NCBI RefSeq assembly: GCF_001544695.2
Contig: NZ_FCOM02000004.1
Location: 62,001 to 126,000 of the forward strand
Direction: 5' to 3'
Length of the DNA stretch: 64,000 nt
Source: Caballeronia arvi
GTDB taxonomy: Bacteria; Pseudomonadota; Gammaproteobacteria; Burkholderiales; Burkholderiaceae
Shown here: positions 35,123 through 43,701 of the stretch, piece by piece
Position numbering within the stretch: position 1 is the stretch's first letter
Layout of the letters: each line of letters opens with the position of its first letter
Notes under the pieces: generated by a model
What the model was told of the DNA's origin: nothing
Databases searched by the model: none
What the model saw: only the letters and a program-made list of their open reading frames with translations
Position numbers and translations under genes: made by a program

Positions 35123-35641
35123 CTACGGGCAAGAGTTACCAATTGTCGCTACCTCGATCCATCCATAAGCACCAAGTCCCGAATTTCCGGCAGCAATCAC
35201 CGGAGTCTGCAATAGTGCGTAACGGAGTCGTTGAAAGTCGGCGAGACTTGCCAGAGTAATGCACCCAAATGACACGCCTGATCCGCTTTTAGGGTGGAGA
35301 CGGAAGTTTCCCCGTTTTACGCCATTGATCCAGGTCCAGTCGTCAATCAGGCCATCGTCCCGATACAGTGCAAACCATTGATCATGATGCGAAGGAGAGC
35401 CCAGCGCCGCATTTGTCATGTCCTTGAACCAAGCTTGCGTCTGAGAGACGAGGCCGCCCTTCGGCCGCTCCACAATCCAATACTTACCTGCTGGTATTGG
35501 GCCTTTCCCGGCTATTGCGGTGCAGCCCCCTCGGTTTCTATAAATACCGTCGCCCGAGAAGGCCGGGAACGTGCCCACGCCAAACATCGCCAGAGTCAAC
35601 ATCGGAGCACTGTTGACCACAAATTTCCCCTGCAAGGGCAT
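35123..35641 (-). CDS. Tlde1-like (DUF2778) L,D-transpeptidase-related T6SS effector
   Basis: This is a 172-residue protein. The DUF2778/Tlde1 pattern is visible: FSGDG near residue 28, GKGPIPAGKYWIVERPKGG, then NFRLHPKSGSGVSFGCITL with His116 and Cys127. These match the YkuD-like catalytic His and Cys of Tlde1 effectors, which cut or exchange peptidoglycan tetrapeptides in rival cells. It has no signal peptide, as expected for a protein delivered by a type VI system. A GGGAGA site lies upstream of the ATG. It sits 15 bp after hcp and is followed directly by a small membrane protein gene. Visible GC is lower than in flanking genes. Confidence 0.85.
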   Translation of the reverse strand: MPLQGKFVVNSAPMLTLAMFGVGTFPAFSGDGIYRNRGGCTAIAGKGPIPAGKYWIVERPKGGLVSQTQAWFKDMTNAALGSPSHHDQWFALYRDDGLIDDWTWINGVKRGNFRLHPKSGSGVSFGCITLASLADFQRLRYALLQTPVIAAGNSGLGAYGWIEVATIGNSCP

Positions 35642-35656
35642 AGATTCTCCCGGCTT

Positions 35657-36142
35657 CTATACTCGCTTAGTCCAGGCATCCGTGAACTTGATGTTGCCGT
35701 CGGTATAGTGCCAAGTGATGTTTTCATACATCAGCGAGACCGTTTCCATGTGATTCAACTCACTCGTCCCGGCCAACTTCGTGTTCGCCATACCGGGGGT
35801 GACGCCAGCCACCTTTACTCCTTCCAGTGTCATGATGAAATAGACTTCTTCCCGTCCAGCATTATTAATCCGATACCACCGTATCTCCGCAGACTGAAGC
35901 TCTTTTCCTTTTGCCACCGCCTGATAGAGATATGGGCTGGACGCATCGAACTCCTTCTCGATGACCATCGGCGCGTGCATACGCGTGCCGGTAATTTGCC
36001 CGGTGCCGCCGTCAACCGGTAAATGCACGCCGTGAGCGAAGCCGATTACCTCGATGCTGCCTTCGCGCCCTTGCACGGTCACGCTGCCCTTGATGTCAGA
36101 GCCGCCATCATCTTTTAGCCACAAGTATGCGGGAATCGGCAT
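35657..36142 (-). CDS. hcp: Hcp-family type VI secretion tube protein
   Basis: This 161-residue protein opens MPIPAYLWLKDDGGSDIKGS and has the Hcp landmarks IEVIGFAHGVHLP, HAPMVIEKEFDASSPYLYQA and YFIMTLEGVKVAGV, ending with TDAWTKRV. Hcp hexamers stack into the inner tube of the T6SS and chaperone small effectors in their lumen. AAGGA precedes the ATG at 36142. A TTGACA-like -35 lies on the reverse strand at 36205-36210, but the nearest TAATCT is 21 bp away, so the promoter is weak on paper. No other T6SS structural gene is in the window, so this is an orphan hcp feeding its own effector. Confidence 0.93.
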   Translation of the reverse strand: MPIPAYLWLKDDGGSDIKGSVTVQGREGSIEVIGFAHGVHLPVDGGTGQITGTRMHAPMVIEKEFDASSPYLYQAVAKGKELQSAEIRWYRINNAGREEVYFIMTLEGVKVAGVTPGMANTKLAGTSELNHMETVSLMYENITWHYTDGNIKFTDAWTKRV

Positions 36143-36255
36143 CAGTAATCCTTAGTATTATTGTTGAAACAGACGCAAGATTACTCTGCGTCGACAAAGA
36201 CCACTGTCAAAGAGTGTTGTAGGGTACCCGCATTTAGTACTCGTTCAGCATTGCC

Positions 36256-37017
36256 TTAGTCCCGCGCACGCCGTCTGCCCGCAGCGAAATCATCGGCGAG
36301 CGGCACGGATGCGAACAACAGAAGCATCGCGGCAAGCGGCACGGTCGTCGCAAAACCGAAATGCGCGAAACCGATCGCGCCCGCGAAGCCGCCGAGCATG
36401 AACATCGCGAACAAGGAACTCAGGAGCGCGAGCCGCGCGTGATTCGCGCGCACATAACCGGCGTCGCTGCGCGCGACGCCGCGGTTCCAGTAAAGACTCT
36501 TGCCGATCTCGATGCCGATATCCGTGACGAGCCCCGTCACATGCGTCGTTCTGATCTCGGCCTTCGAGATCTTCGTGATCATCGCGTTTTGCAGGCCCAT
36601 TACGAAACACAAAAGCGCAACGGTCAGCGGCACATCCCACACGCGATGCGTTTCGAGATTCGCGCCGAGCATGCCGAACACGAGCAGCAGCGCGGCTTCG
36701 AGCAACAGCGGCGTGGCGAACACGCTATGCGCGCGCCGCTGCCGTCCCCAGTTGATGAGCACCGCCGATGTCGCGGCGCCGCCGAGAAATGCGCCGACTG
36801 CGCCGATCGCGGAGAAGACGAACGCCACCTGGCCGAGCACGAGGTTATCGGCGATCGAAGACACGAGTCCCGACATATGCGACGTGTACTGGCCCACTGC
36901 TAGAAAGCCGCCGGCATTCGCCGCGCCCGCGACGAAGGCGAGCGCGCAGCCGAGGCGCCGGTTCGAAGTGTCGGTGCGGCTGGGCGAGGTCAGGCCCCGG
37001 AGATAGCTGATCGGCAT
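36256..37017 (-). CDS. DUF1275 (YoaK) family membrane protein
   Basis: This 253-residue inner-membrane protein has six hydrophobic segments. Signature parts are GCALAFVAGAANAGGFLAVG, QYTSHMSGLVSSIADN, LLCFVMGLQNAMITKIS, and RTTHVTGLVTDIGIEIGKSL. These fit the DUF1275 family of unknown substrate. The ATG at 37017 is used because homology starts at MPISYLRG; a 32-residue Arg-rich extension is shadow-like. It is divergent from the marR gene with about 190 bp between them and probably monocistronic. Confidence 0.88.
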   Translation of the reverse strand: MPISYLRGLTSPSRTDTSNRRLGCALAFVAGAANAGGFLAVGQYTSHMSGLVSSIADNLVLGQVAFVFSAIGAVGAFLGGAATSAVLINWGRQRRAHSVFATPLLLEAALLLVFGMLGANLETHRVWDVPLTVALLCFVMGLQNAMITKISKAEIRTTHVTGLVTDIGIEIGKSLYWNRGVARSDAGYVRANHARLALLSSLFAMFMLGGFAGAIGFAHFGFATTVPLAAMLLLFASVPLADDFAAGRRRARD

Positions 37018-37166
37018 GGGCGGCGCGCGCGGGAGGGTCGAGCCGAAAAGATAGCACGACCATCTGCCGTTCCCGCGCGCGGTGCGCCGCACTGCTGCAC
37101 CCGCACACAGCAAAAGTCGAGCCCACCTTTCCAGCGCACGAAACTGAAAGAAAAGTTTCTCATCGA

Positions 37167-37199
37167 TAGCATGCTAACGAATAACCTTCTCGCTATAAT
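37167..37199 (+). promoter_or_regulatory. marR operon promoter with palindromic operator candidate
   Basis: A TATAAT at 37194-37199 lies just upstream of the marR ATG. A perfect 10-bp palindrome, TAGCATGCTA, at 37167-37176 sits at the -35 position, where a MarR repressor would block RNA polymerase. A clear -35 hexamer is lacking, which suits a regulated promoter. Autoregulation is typical of the MarR family but is inferred here. Confidence 0.45.
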
Positions 37200-37207
37200 T
37201 CCGCCGC

Positions 37208-37717
37208 ATGACCCAACTCGATATCCTGCGCCGCTCCGTGAGCAGCACGCTCGTGCTGGCCGCGCGCCGCTGGCGCCGCACGAGTCACGGCGTGCTCGCG
37301 TCCTACGGCGTGTCGGAAGCGTGCGCCGTGCCGCTGCTCACGGCGAACCGGCTCGGCGAGGCCGTGCGTCAGGTGACGCTCGCGGAGCATGTCGGCATCG
37401 AAGGGCCGTCGCTCGTGCGGCTGCTCGATCAGTTGTGCGCGGCCGGTCTCGTGCGCCGCGACGAAGATCCCGAGGACAAGCGCGCGAAAACCATCACGCT
37501 CACCGATGAAGGCCGCGCCGTCACCGGGCGCATGGAAGAGCGTCTCGTCACGCTGCGCGCGCGACTTTTGAAGGGCGTGAGCCGCGAAGATCTGGAAACG
37601 ACGCTGCGCGTGCTTAGTGCGTTCAGCGCGTCGCCGGACGCGAAACTGCTCGCCGCCCTTGAAGCGGTCGGCGAAGCGCCGAAGCCGGCCCGTTCCGCCG
37701 GAAAGCGCGGAGCGTAG
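37208..37717 (+). CDS. MarR-family transcriptional regulator of the efflux operon
   Basis: This is a 169-residue protein with the winged-helix MarR fold. Recognition region: LAEHVGIEGPSLVRLLDQLC; wing: RRDEDPEDKRAKTITLTDEG. The helices before and after form the dimer interface. It is the first gene of a six-gene run, 4 bp ahead of the FUSC gene. It probably represses the operon and is released by an aromatic or phenolic ligand, in line with related efflux regulators; this is inferred from operon context. Confidence 0.92.
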   Translation: MTQLDILRRSVSSTLVLAARRWRRTSHGVLASYGVSEACAVPLLTANRLGEAVRQVTLAEHVGIEGPSLVRLLDQLCAAGLVRRDEDPEDKRAKTITLTDEGRAVTGRMEERLVTLRARLLKGVSREDLETTLRVLSAFSASPDAKLLAALEAVGEAPKPARSAGKRGA

Positions 37718-37721
37718 CGCC

Positions 37722-39824
37722 ATGACGTTCCCATCCGCGCGCGAGTGGCTCTTTTCCGCCAAGACCTTCGCCGCCGCGATGATCGCGCTCTATATCGGCC
37801 TCGCGCTCGAATTGCCGCGTCCGTACTGGGCGATGGCGACCGTCTATATCGTGTCGAATCCGTTCGTCGGCGCAACGCGCTCGAAGGCGCTCTATCGCGC
37901 GCTCGGCACGATGATCGGCGCGGCGGGCGCAGTGCTCATCGTGCCGCCGTTCGTCGAATCGCCTTTTCTCTTCAGCGTGATCGTCGCGCTGTGGACGGGC
38001 ACCCTGCTTTTTCTTTCGATGTTCGACCGCAGCGCGCGCAGCTATGTCTTTCTGCTCGCGGGCTATACGCTGCCGCTGATCGCGCTGCCGTCCGTCACGA
38101 ATCCGGCAACGGTATTCGATCTCGCGATCACCCGCACGCAGGAGATTCTGCTCGGCATCGTGGTGGCGAGTGTCGTTGGCAGCGTAGTGTTTCCGAGCCG
38201 TCTCGCGCCCACGCTCATCGTACGAACGGACGCATGGTTTCGCGATGCCGCCTTCTACGCCTGTGAAACGCTTTCGGGACACATTGCGGGTGCAACGATT
38301 TCAGCGGCGCGCCAGCGGCTCGCGGCAACGGTCAACGGTCTCGAACTCCTGCTGAGCCAGCTCACCTACGATCACACGCGGCCCGACATCATCCGCCGCG
38401 CGCGGGCATTGCAAGGACGGATGCAGATCTTTCTGCCGTTGATTTCATCGATGGCCGATCCGCTGATCGAACTCATCGCCAAGCACGGCAAGCATCCGGA
38501 AGGCCTCGAAGCGCTGCTCAAGGATGTCGCCGCGTGGGTCGGCGCACCCATGCCGAAACCGGAAACGGATGTCGGGAACGAGCCCGAGCCCGATGCATTG
38601 CGCGCACGCATCCACGCGATGCGCCCCTCCGTCGAAGCGCTCGCGAGCGCCGACGGCGCGCTGCTTTCGAATGCGCTGTGGCGTCTCGGTCAGGTCATCG
38701 ACGTATGGCAGGACATTCGCGCCTTGCGCGCGGCCATTCTCAACGAAGCGATCGAGTGGCGTCCGCATTTCCGGCACTGGCGTCTCGGCGGCACCGCGCG
38801 CTTTTTCGATCGCGGCATGATGCTGTTTTCGACGGGCGTTGCAGTGACCGCGATCATCGTCGCGTGCGTGCTGTGGATTCAATCAGGCTGGAACGACGGT
38901 GCCGGCGCCGTGACGCTCGCCGCGGTCTCGTGCTGTTTCTTCGCCGCGCTGGACGAGCCCGCGCCGCAGGTCTTCAAGTTCTTCGTCGCGACGTGCATGA
39001 GCGTCGTGCTCGCCGGGCTGTACGTGTTCGTCGTGCTGCCGAACGTGCATGATTTCCCGATGCTCGTGCTGATTTTTGCCGGACCGTTTCTCATCATCGG
39101 CACGCTGACGACGAACCCGCGCTTCAGTCTCATCACGATGCTCGTCGCGGTCAACACGGCGACCTTCATTAGTATTCAGAGCGCCTACGAAGCGAACTTC
39201 TTCGTGTTCGTCAACAGCAATCTCGCGGGCGTCGCGGGCCTGCTCTTCGCTTTTCTCTGGACGCGCGCAACGCGTCCGTTCGGCGCGGAGCTCGCCGCCG
39301 AAAGACTCACGCGCTCGGCGTGGGCGGATATCGTGCTCTCCGCATCGTCGGCGGAAGTGATCGACGATCAGCGCAATCTCTACGCGCGCATGCTCGATCG
39401 TCTGATGCAGCTCCTGCCGCGCCATGCGGCGACGGACTCGCATCGTCATCCGTCGATCGAAAGCTTTCGCGATTTCCGCGTCGCGCTGAATGCGCTCGAT
39501 CTGCGCCGCACGCGCCGCAAGCTGCCGGCCGAATTGCAGGCTTCCGTCGACGAGGTGCTCGACGCATTGCGCCGTTACTTCGAGCTCTGCATCGCGCGGC
39601 GCGCGCGTCAGCCGGTGCCGCCCGCGCTCATCCGCAGCATCGACGCATCGAGCGCGCAAGTGGCTTCACGCGCGATGGCGCAGTCGCAGGATGTCGTCGC
39701 GGAGAAATGGCTGCGCGACACGCTGCATGCGCTCACCGGCATGCGTCTGTCGCTGCATCCGCCCGCGCAGCAAACGCAGGCCGAACCCGCCAGCGGCACG
39801 CCGCCGCGCGAGGAGCCGGCATGA
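37722..39824 (+). CDS. FUSC-family inner-membrane transporter (AaeB-like)
   Basis: This 700-residue protein has two sets of membrane segments. The first lies near residues 10-170 (FAAAMIALYIGLALELPRPYW, LWTGTLLFLSMF, YVFLLAGYTLPLIALPSV) and the second near 375-530 (GVAVTAIIVACVLWIQSGW, MLVLIFAGPFLIIGTLTTNP). A cytoplasmic domain follows each. This is the FUSC/aromatic acid exporter layout. Length is in the family range of 650-720. With the DUF1656, HlyD and NodT genes downstream it would form a tripartite pump to the outer membrane, exporting aromatic acids or drugs. The substrate is inferred. Confidence 0.92.
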   Translation: MTFPSAREWLFSAKTFAAAMIALYIGLALELPRPYWAMATVYIVSNPFVGATRSKALYRALGTMIGAAGAVLIVPPFVESPFLFSVIVALWTGTLLFLSMFDRSARSYVFLLAGYTLPLIALPSVTNPATVFDLAITRTQEILLGIVVASVVGSVVFPSRLAPTLIVRTDAWFRDAAFYACETLSGHIAGATISAARQRLAATVNGLELLLSQLTYDHTRPDIIRRARALQGRMQIFLPLISSMADPLIELIAKHGKHPEGLEALLKDVAAWVGAPMPKPETDVGNEPEPDALRARIHAMRPSVEALASADGALLSNALWRLGQVIDVWQDIRALRAAILNEAIEWRPHFRHWRLGGTARFFDRGMMLFSTGVAVTAIIVACVLWIQSGWNDGAGAVTLAAVSCCFFAALDEPAPQVFKFFVATCMSVVLAGLYVFVVLPNVHDFPMLVLIFAGPFLIIGTLTTNPRFSLITMLVAVNTATFISIQSAYEANFFVFVNSNLAGVAGLLFAFLWTRATRPFGAELAAERLTRSAWADIVLSASSAEVIDDQRNLYARMLDRLMQLLPRHAATDSHRHPSIESFRDFRVALNALDLRRTRRKLPAELQASVDEVLDALRRYFELCIARRARQPVPPALIRSIDASSAQVASRAMAQSQDVVAEKWLRDTLHALTGMRLSLHPPAQQTQAEPASGTPPREEPA

Positions 39825-39858
39825 TCCGCGTCATTCATATTTCATCGGAACGCCTGAC

Positions 39859-40068
39859 ATGATCGGCGAAATCGACATTCTCGGCGTGTTCATCCCCGCC
39901 GTGCTGATGCTGATGTTCATCGCGTATCTCGTGAATCTCGTGATCCGCACCGTGCTCGCGCGCGTCGGCTTTTATCGCTTCGTGTGGCATCGCTCCATTT
40001 TCGATCTCGGCATCTATGTGCTGGTGCTGGGAGTTGTCGTCATCGTTTCGCAGCGGCTCATCTCGTGA
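39859..40068 (+). CDS. DUF1656 small membrane protein (AaeX-like)
   Basis: This 69-residue protein has two hydrophobic helices (VFIPAVLMLMFIAYLVNL and LGIYVLVLGVVVIVSQ) separated by a basic loop (VIRTVLARVGFYRFVWHR). It belongs to the DUF1656/AaeX family that accompanies AaeA/AaeB pumps. The start at 39859 and the 4-bp overlap (GTGA) with the HlyD gene fit translational coupling. Its function in the pump is not established. Confidence 0.88.
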   Translation: MIGEIDILGVFIPAVLMLMFIAYLVNLVIRTVLARVGFYRFVWHRSIFDLGIYVLVLGVVVIVSQRLIS

Positions 40069-41036
40069 AAAAAACCTGGTTCTCTGTCGGGCAGATCCTG
40101 CTTACGCTCATCGTCGTCGCGATTGCGGCGGTCGTGTTGTGGAAGCTCGTCGACTACTACATGTTCGCGCCGTGGACGCGCGACGGCCACGTGCGCGCCG
40201 ATGTGATCCAGGTCGCGCCCGACGTGTCCGGTCTCATTACCGACGTGAAGGTCATCGACAATCAGCAGGTCAAAAAAGGCGACGTGCTGTTCGTGATCGA
40301 TCAGGCGCGTTACGCACTTGCCCTGCGTAACGCGCAGGCCACCGCGCAGCAACGCCGCGCGACGCTCGATCAGGCGCGCCGCGAAGATACGCGCAATCGC
40401 AAGCTCGGCAATCTCGTTGCGCGCGAAGTAGTCGAAGAGACGCAGTCGCGCGTCGAGCAGGCGACGGCCGCGCTCGCCGACGCCGACGTCGCCATCGATA
40501 CCGCGCGCCTCAATCTGCAACGCACGGAGATCGTGAGTCCCGTCGACGGTTATCTGAACGATCGCGCGCCGCGCACCGGCGAATACGTCGCGGCGGGCCG
40601 CGCGGTGCTGTCGGTGGTCGACATGCATTCATTCCGCGTCGATGGCTATTTCGAGGAAACGAAGCTGCATGGCATCGATATCGGCCAGCCCGTCGATATC
40701 AAGGTCATGGGCGAGCCGAACGTTTTGCGCGGACATGTGCAGAGCATCGTCGCGGCGATCGAGGATCGCGACCGTCAGCAAAGCCCGAGCCTTCTGCCCA
40801 ACGTGAATCCCGCATTCAGTTGGGTGCGCCTCGCGCAGCGCATTCCCGTGCGCGTCACGCTCGATGAAATTCCCGCCGACTTCCGCATGATCGCGGGCCG
40901 CACGGCGACGGTCTCGGTGCGCGGCATCGGACCGTCGATCGGCAGGCGCGCGGCGTCGGAGACATCGCCCGCGTCCGCGCCTGCGCCGGCTTCGAGCACA
41001 TCGGGCGCATTGGGCACATCGGGCGCATCGCAATGA
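40065..41036 (+). CDS. HlyD/EmrA-family membrane fusion protein
   Basis: This 323-residue protein starts at a GTG overlapping the previous stop. It has a single N-terminal membrane anchor (ILLTLIVVAIAAVVLWKLV), then the barrel-sandwich lipoyl half (VAPDVSGLITDVKVIDNQQV), a coiled-coil hairpin (RNAQATAQQRRATLDQARRE), and the returning lipoyl half (TEIVSPVDGYLNDRAPRTGE). The C-terminal tail is Ala/Ser/Thr-rich low complexity. It would bridge the FUSC transporter and the NodT outer-membrane channel across the periplasm. Overlaps the NodT gene by 4 bp. Confidence 0.93.
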   Translation: MKKTWFSVGQILLTLIVVAIAAVVLWKLVDYYMFAPWTRDGHVRADVIQVAPDVSGLITDVKVIDNQQVKKGDVLFVIDQARYALALRNAQATAQQRRATLDQARREDTRNRKLGNLVAREVVEETQSRVEQATAALADADVAIDTARLNLQRTEIVSPVDGYLNDRAPRTGEYVAAGRAVLSVVDMHSFRVDGYFEETKLHGIDIGQPVDIKVMGEPNVLRGHVQSIVAAIEDRDRQQSPSLLPNVNPAFSWVRLAQRIPVRVTLDEIPADFRMIAGRTATVSVRGIGPSIGRRAASETSPASAPAPASSTSGALGTSGASQ

Positions 41037-42478
41037 AAGCGTTCGTCTTCGTCGCTTCGTCGGCATTCGTGCTTTTTGGCTGCACGACCGTGGGCCCGGA
41101 TTACAAGCTGCCCGATAACGCGGCCCTCAACGCGCCCTACGCGAACGCGGCCATCGACGGCGCGGATCAGGCGCCCGTCACGCAAGGCGAAGTGCCCGCG
41201 AAATGGTGGCGTCTCTATGACGATCCCGTCGTCGATCAGCTCGTGACCGAAGCGCTCGCCTCGAACACGGATCTGCGCGTCGCCGCAGCGAATCTCGCAC
41301 GCTCGCGCGCCGAAGTGGAATTCGCCAACAAGCAAGGCGGATTCTCGGGCAAGACATCGGCGGCGTTTCAGCGCGCGCAGGAATCGGCGGAACAGTATCT
41401 GCTGACGGAGAAGATTCCGGTCGTCAACGAAGGCGCGCTCGATCTTTCAATATCCTATGAAATCGATCTATTCGGCAAACTGCGGCGCGGCGTCGAAGCG
41501 GCGAACGCGGAAGACGAGGCCGTCGAAGCCGCGCAGGATCTCGCGCGTATCACCGTGGTCGCGGATGTCGTGCGCGCGTATGTCGAATCGTGTTCGGCGG
41601 CGGAAGAACTGGAGATCGCGCGCAAGTCGCTCGCGCTGCAGAAGCAGCGCGTGCAGCTCACGCAGCGTCTGCGCGATGCGGGCCGCGGCAATCAGTCGGA
41701 AGTCACGCGCGGACAGACGCAGGCCGACACGCTCGCCGCCGATATCCCGCGCTTCGTCGCGCGCCGCCGCGTCGCGCAATACCGCCTCGCGATGCTGCTC
41801 GCGCGTGCGCCATCGGATTTGCCGAAAGCGGCGCTCACGTGCAAGAAGCTGCCGACGCTGCGCGCGCCGATTCCCGTCGGCAGTGGCGCCGCGCTGCTCA
41901 AGCGCCGCCCCGACGTGCGTCAGGCCGAACGGCAGCTCGCGTCATCGACGGCGCGCATCGGCGTCGCGACGGCGGCGCTGTATCCGTCGGTGAGCTTCGG
42001 CGCATCGGTGGGATCGGTCGGCGTCGTCGAAGATCTGTTCGGTGCGAACACGAACCGTTGGGCGTTCGGTCCGCTCATCAGCTGGACCTTTCCGATCAAC
42101 GGTCAGCGCGCGCGCGTCGTGCAGGCCGAAGCGGCCACGAGCGGCGCGCTCGCGCATTTCGACGGTGTCGTGCTGAAGGCGCTGCAGGAAACGCAGAGCA
42201 GTCTCGCGACCTACGCGTCCGATACCACGCGCGCCGATGCCTTGCGCACCGCGTACAAGTCGGCGATTCAATCGGCCGACGAAACGAACCGGCTATATCG
42301 CGCGGGCCGCGAGTCCTTCCTCAACGATCTCGATGCGACGCGCACGCTCACTGGCGTTGCAGCGCAAGTGGCGGCCGCCGAAGGACAGGTTGCGGTCGAT
42401 CAGGTGAATCTGTTCCGCGCGCTCGGTGGCGGCTGGGAAACCGACGAAGCCCTTGCGCAAAATTCGAAGGGACAATAA
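41033..42478 (+). CDS. NodT-family outer-membrane efflux lipoprotein
   Basis: This is a 481-residue protein with a lipoprotein signal peptide: VLFGC puts the lipidated Cys at residue 17, followed by TTVGPDYKLP, the standard NodT opening. Two OEP repeats are visible: WWRLYDDPVVDQLVTEALAS, and LLKRRPDVRQAERQLASSTA with ALYPSVSFGAS. A trimeric TolC-like channel is expected. It is the last component of the MarR-controlled pump. The SRPBCC gene follows 17 bp later on the same strand. Confidence 0.95.
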   Translation: MKAFVFVASSAFVLFGCTTVGPDYKLPDNAALNAPYANAAIDGADQAPVTQGEVPAKWWRLYDDPVVDQLVTEALASNTDLRVAAANLARSRAEVEFANKQGGFSGKTSAAFQRAQESAEQYLLTEKIPVVNEGALDLSISYEIDLFGKLRRGVEAANAEDEAVEAAQDLARITVVADVVRAYVESCSAAEELEIARKSLALQKQRVQLTQRLRDAGRGNQSEVTRGQTQADTLAADIPRFVARRRVAQYRLAMLLARAPSDLPKAALTCKKLPTLRAPIPVGSGAALLKRRPDVRQAERQLASSTARIGVATAALYPSVSFGASVGSVGVVEDLFGANTNRWAFGPLISWTFPINGQRARVVQAEAATSGALAHFDGVVLKALQETQSSLATYASDTTRADALRTAYKSAIQSADETNRLYRAGRESFLNDLDATRTLTGVAAQVAAAEGQVAVDQVNLFRALGGGWETDEALAQNSKGQ

Positions 42479-42495
42479 GCGCCGGGGAGGCGATC

Positions 42496-42999
42496 GTGCG
42501 CGCGAGCGAATATCGATTCGTTACCGTCTGGAAGATCGAAGCGTCACTCGAACACGTCTGGAACGCGATCCACGATCCGGCCGCGTGGCCGCAATGGTGG
42601 ACGTGCGTCGAGCGCGTGATCGAAGTTGAAAGCGGCGCGGACGATGGCGTCGGCGCGCTGCATCGCTATACATGGAAGGGACGCTTGCCGTATCGCGTAC
42701 GCTTCGACATGCGTGTGACACGCGTCGAGCCGCTCGTGTTGCTGGAAGGCGTTGCGAGCGGCGATGTCGACGGCTTCGGGTGCTGGCGGTTTTCGTCGAG
42801 CGGTGACGTCACCATCGTGCGATATGAGTGGCGCGTGCGCACCGGGCGCGGATGGATGAACCTGCTTGCGCCCATCGCGCGTCCGCTCTTCGAATGGAAT
42901 CACGATTACGTGATGCAGCAAGGCGGCGAAGCGCTGGCGAAGCGGCTCGATGCGCGGCTCGTCGGCATCGCGCATCGCGAAGGAACGCAGACTCGCTAA
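42496..42999 (+). CDS. SRPBCC-family protein (START-like fold)
   Basis: This 167-residue protein starts at a GTG with a strong GGGGAGG site 5 bp upstream. Its pattern is the SRPBCC/polyketide cyclase fold: FVTVWKIEASLEHVWNAIHD, then a WPQWWTCVERV turn, a central beta-sheet (GRLPYRVRFDMRVTRVEPLV), and a C-terminal helix (NHDYVMQQGGEALAKRL). Such proteins bind hydrophobic ligands. The gene follows the NodT gene closely, so it may be co-transcribed with the pump and bind its substrate; this is speculative. Confidence 0.82.
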   Translation: MRASEYRFVTVWKIEASLEHVWNAIHDPAAWPQWWTCVERVIEVESGADDGVGALHRYTWKGRLPYRVRFDMRVTRVEPLVLLEGVASGDVDGFGCWRFSSSGDVTIVRYEWRVRTGRGWMNLLAPIARPLFEWNHDYVMQQGGEALAKRLDARLVGIAHREGTQTR

Positions 43000-43061
43000 G
43001 GGTTTCATAAGGGTTCGCCGGATAGAATCGCATCGACACTTCCGGCCCGGGAACCCGCCGC

Positions 43062-43664
43062 ATGAACCAACTCGAAACGCTGAACCGCGCGTTGTTCCTG
43101 ATGATCAACGCAAACCGCGTATCACCGCGTTGGCAGATCGACGTCACACTGGCCATCGCCGATGACCTCATCTATCTGATACCGGCAACGCTCTGCCTCA
43201 TGTGGCTTTGCGGCATTCGCCGTCAGCGCGCGGCAGCCGTGCGCGCGTGTTGCGTCACCTTTCTCGCGCTCGGCCTGAATCAGCTGATCGGTCTGGCGTG
43301 GATGCATCCACGGCCATTCATGATCGGCCTCGGTCATACGTTCGTCGAACATGCGCCGGACTCGTCATTCCCTAGCGATCACGTAACCGTGTTCGCGAGC
43401 GTCGCGCTGACGCTCCTCGTTTCAGGGCTCGTTCGCAGCGGCTTAGCGATCATGCTCGCAGGCGCAGCGGTCGCATGGGCGCGAGTGGCCATCGGCGTGC
43501 ATTTTCCGCTCGATATGGCGGGCGCCATGTGCGTCGCGTGCGTGGCCTATGCGCTCGTCGCGCCGCTGTGGGCGCGCGCAGGCGACGCATTGATGCGCAG
43601 GCTCATCAAGCTATATCGTAGAGCACTATCGTGGCCGATCCGGCGTGGGTGGCTCGCACGTTAA
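43062..43664 (+). CDS. PAP2-family phosphatase (BcrC-like undecaprenyl-PP phosphatase)
   Basis: This 200-residue protein has about five hydrophobic segments. The PAP2 motifs are HPRPFMIG, SFPSDHVTV (catalytic His) and RVAIGVHFPLDM (nucleophile His). That combination matches undecaprenyl-diphosphatases such as BcrC or lipid phosphatases. The active site would face the periplasm. It may recycle undecaprenyl phosphate for wall synthesis; specificity is inferred. It stands 62 bp after the SRPBCC gene and is convergent with the MHYT gene. Confidence 0.88.
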   Translation: MNQLETLNRALFLMINANRVSPRWQIDVTLAIADDLIYLIPATLCLMWLCGIRRQRAAAVRACCVTFLALGLNQLIGLAWMHPRPFMIGLGHTFVEHAPDSSFPSDHVTVFASVALTLLVSGLVRSGLAIMLAGAAVAWARVAIGVHFPLDMAGAMCVACVAYALVAPLWARAGDALMRRLIKLYRRALSWPIRRGWLAR

Positions 43665-43701
43665 GGGGCGTCGTTGAGTACGCCATCGCGCCCGGCAACC
43701 C

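Noticed and set aside
35294-36022. A 242-codon plus-strand frame across the Hcp and effector genes
   Set aside because: The minus strand encodes Hcp and a DUF2778 protein with catalytic residues. The plus frame matches no family.
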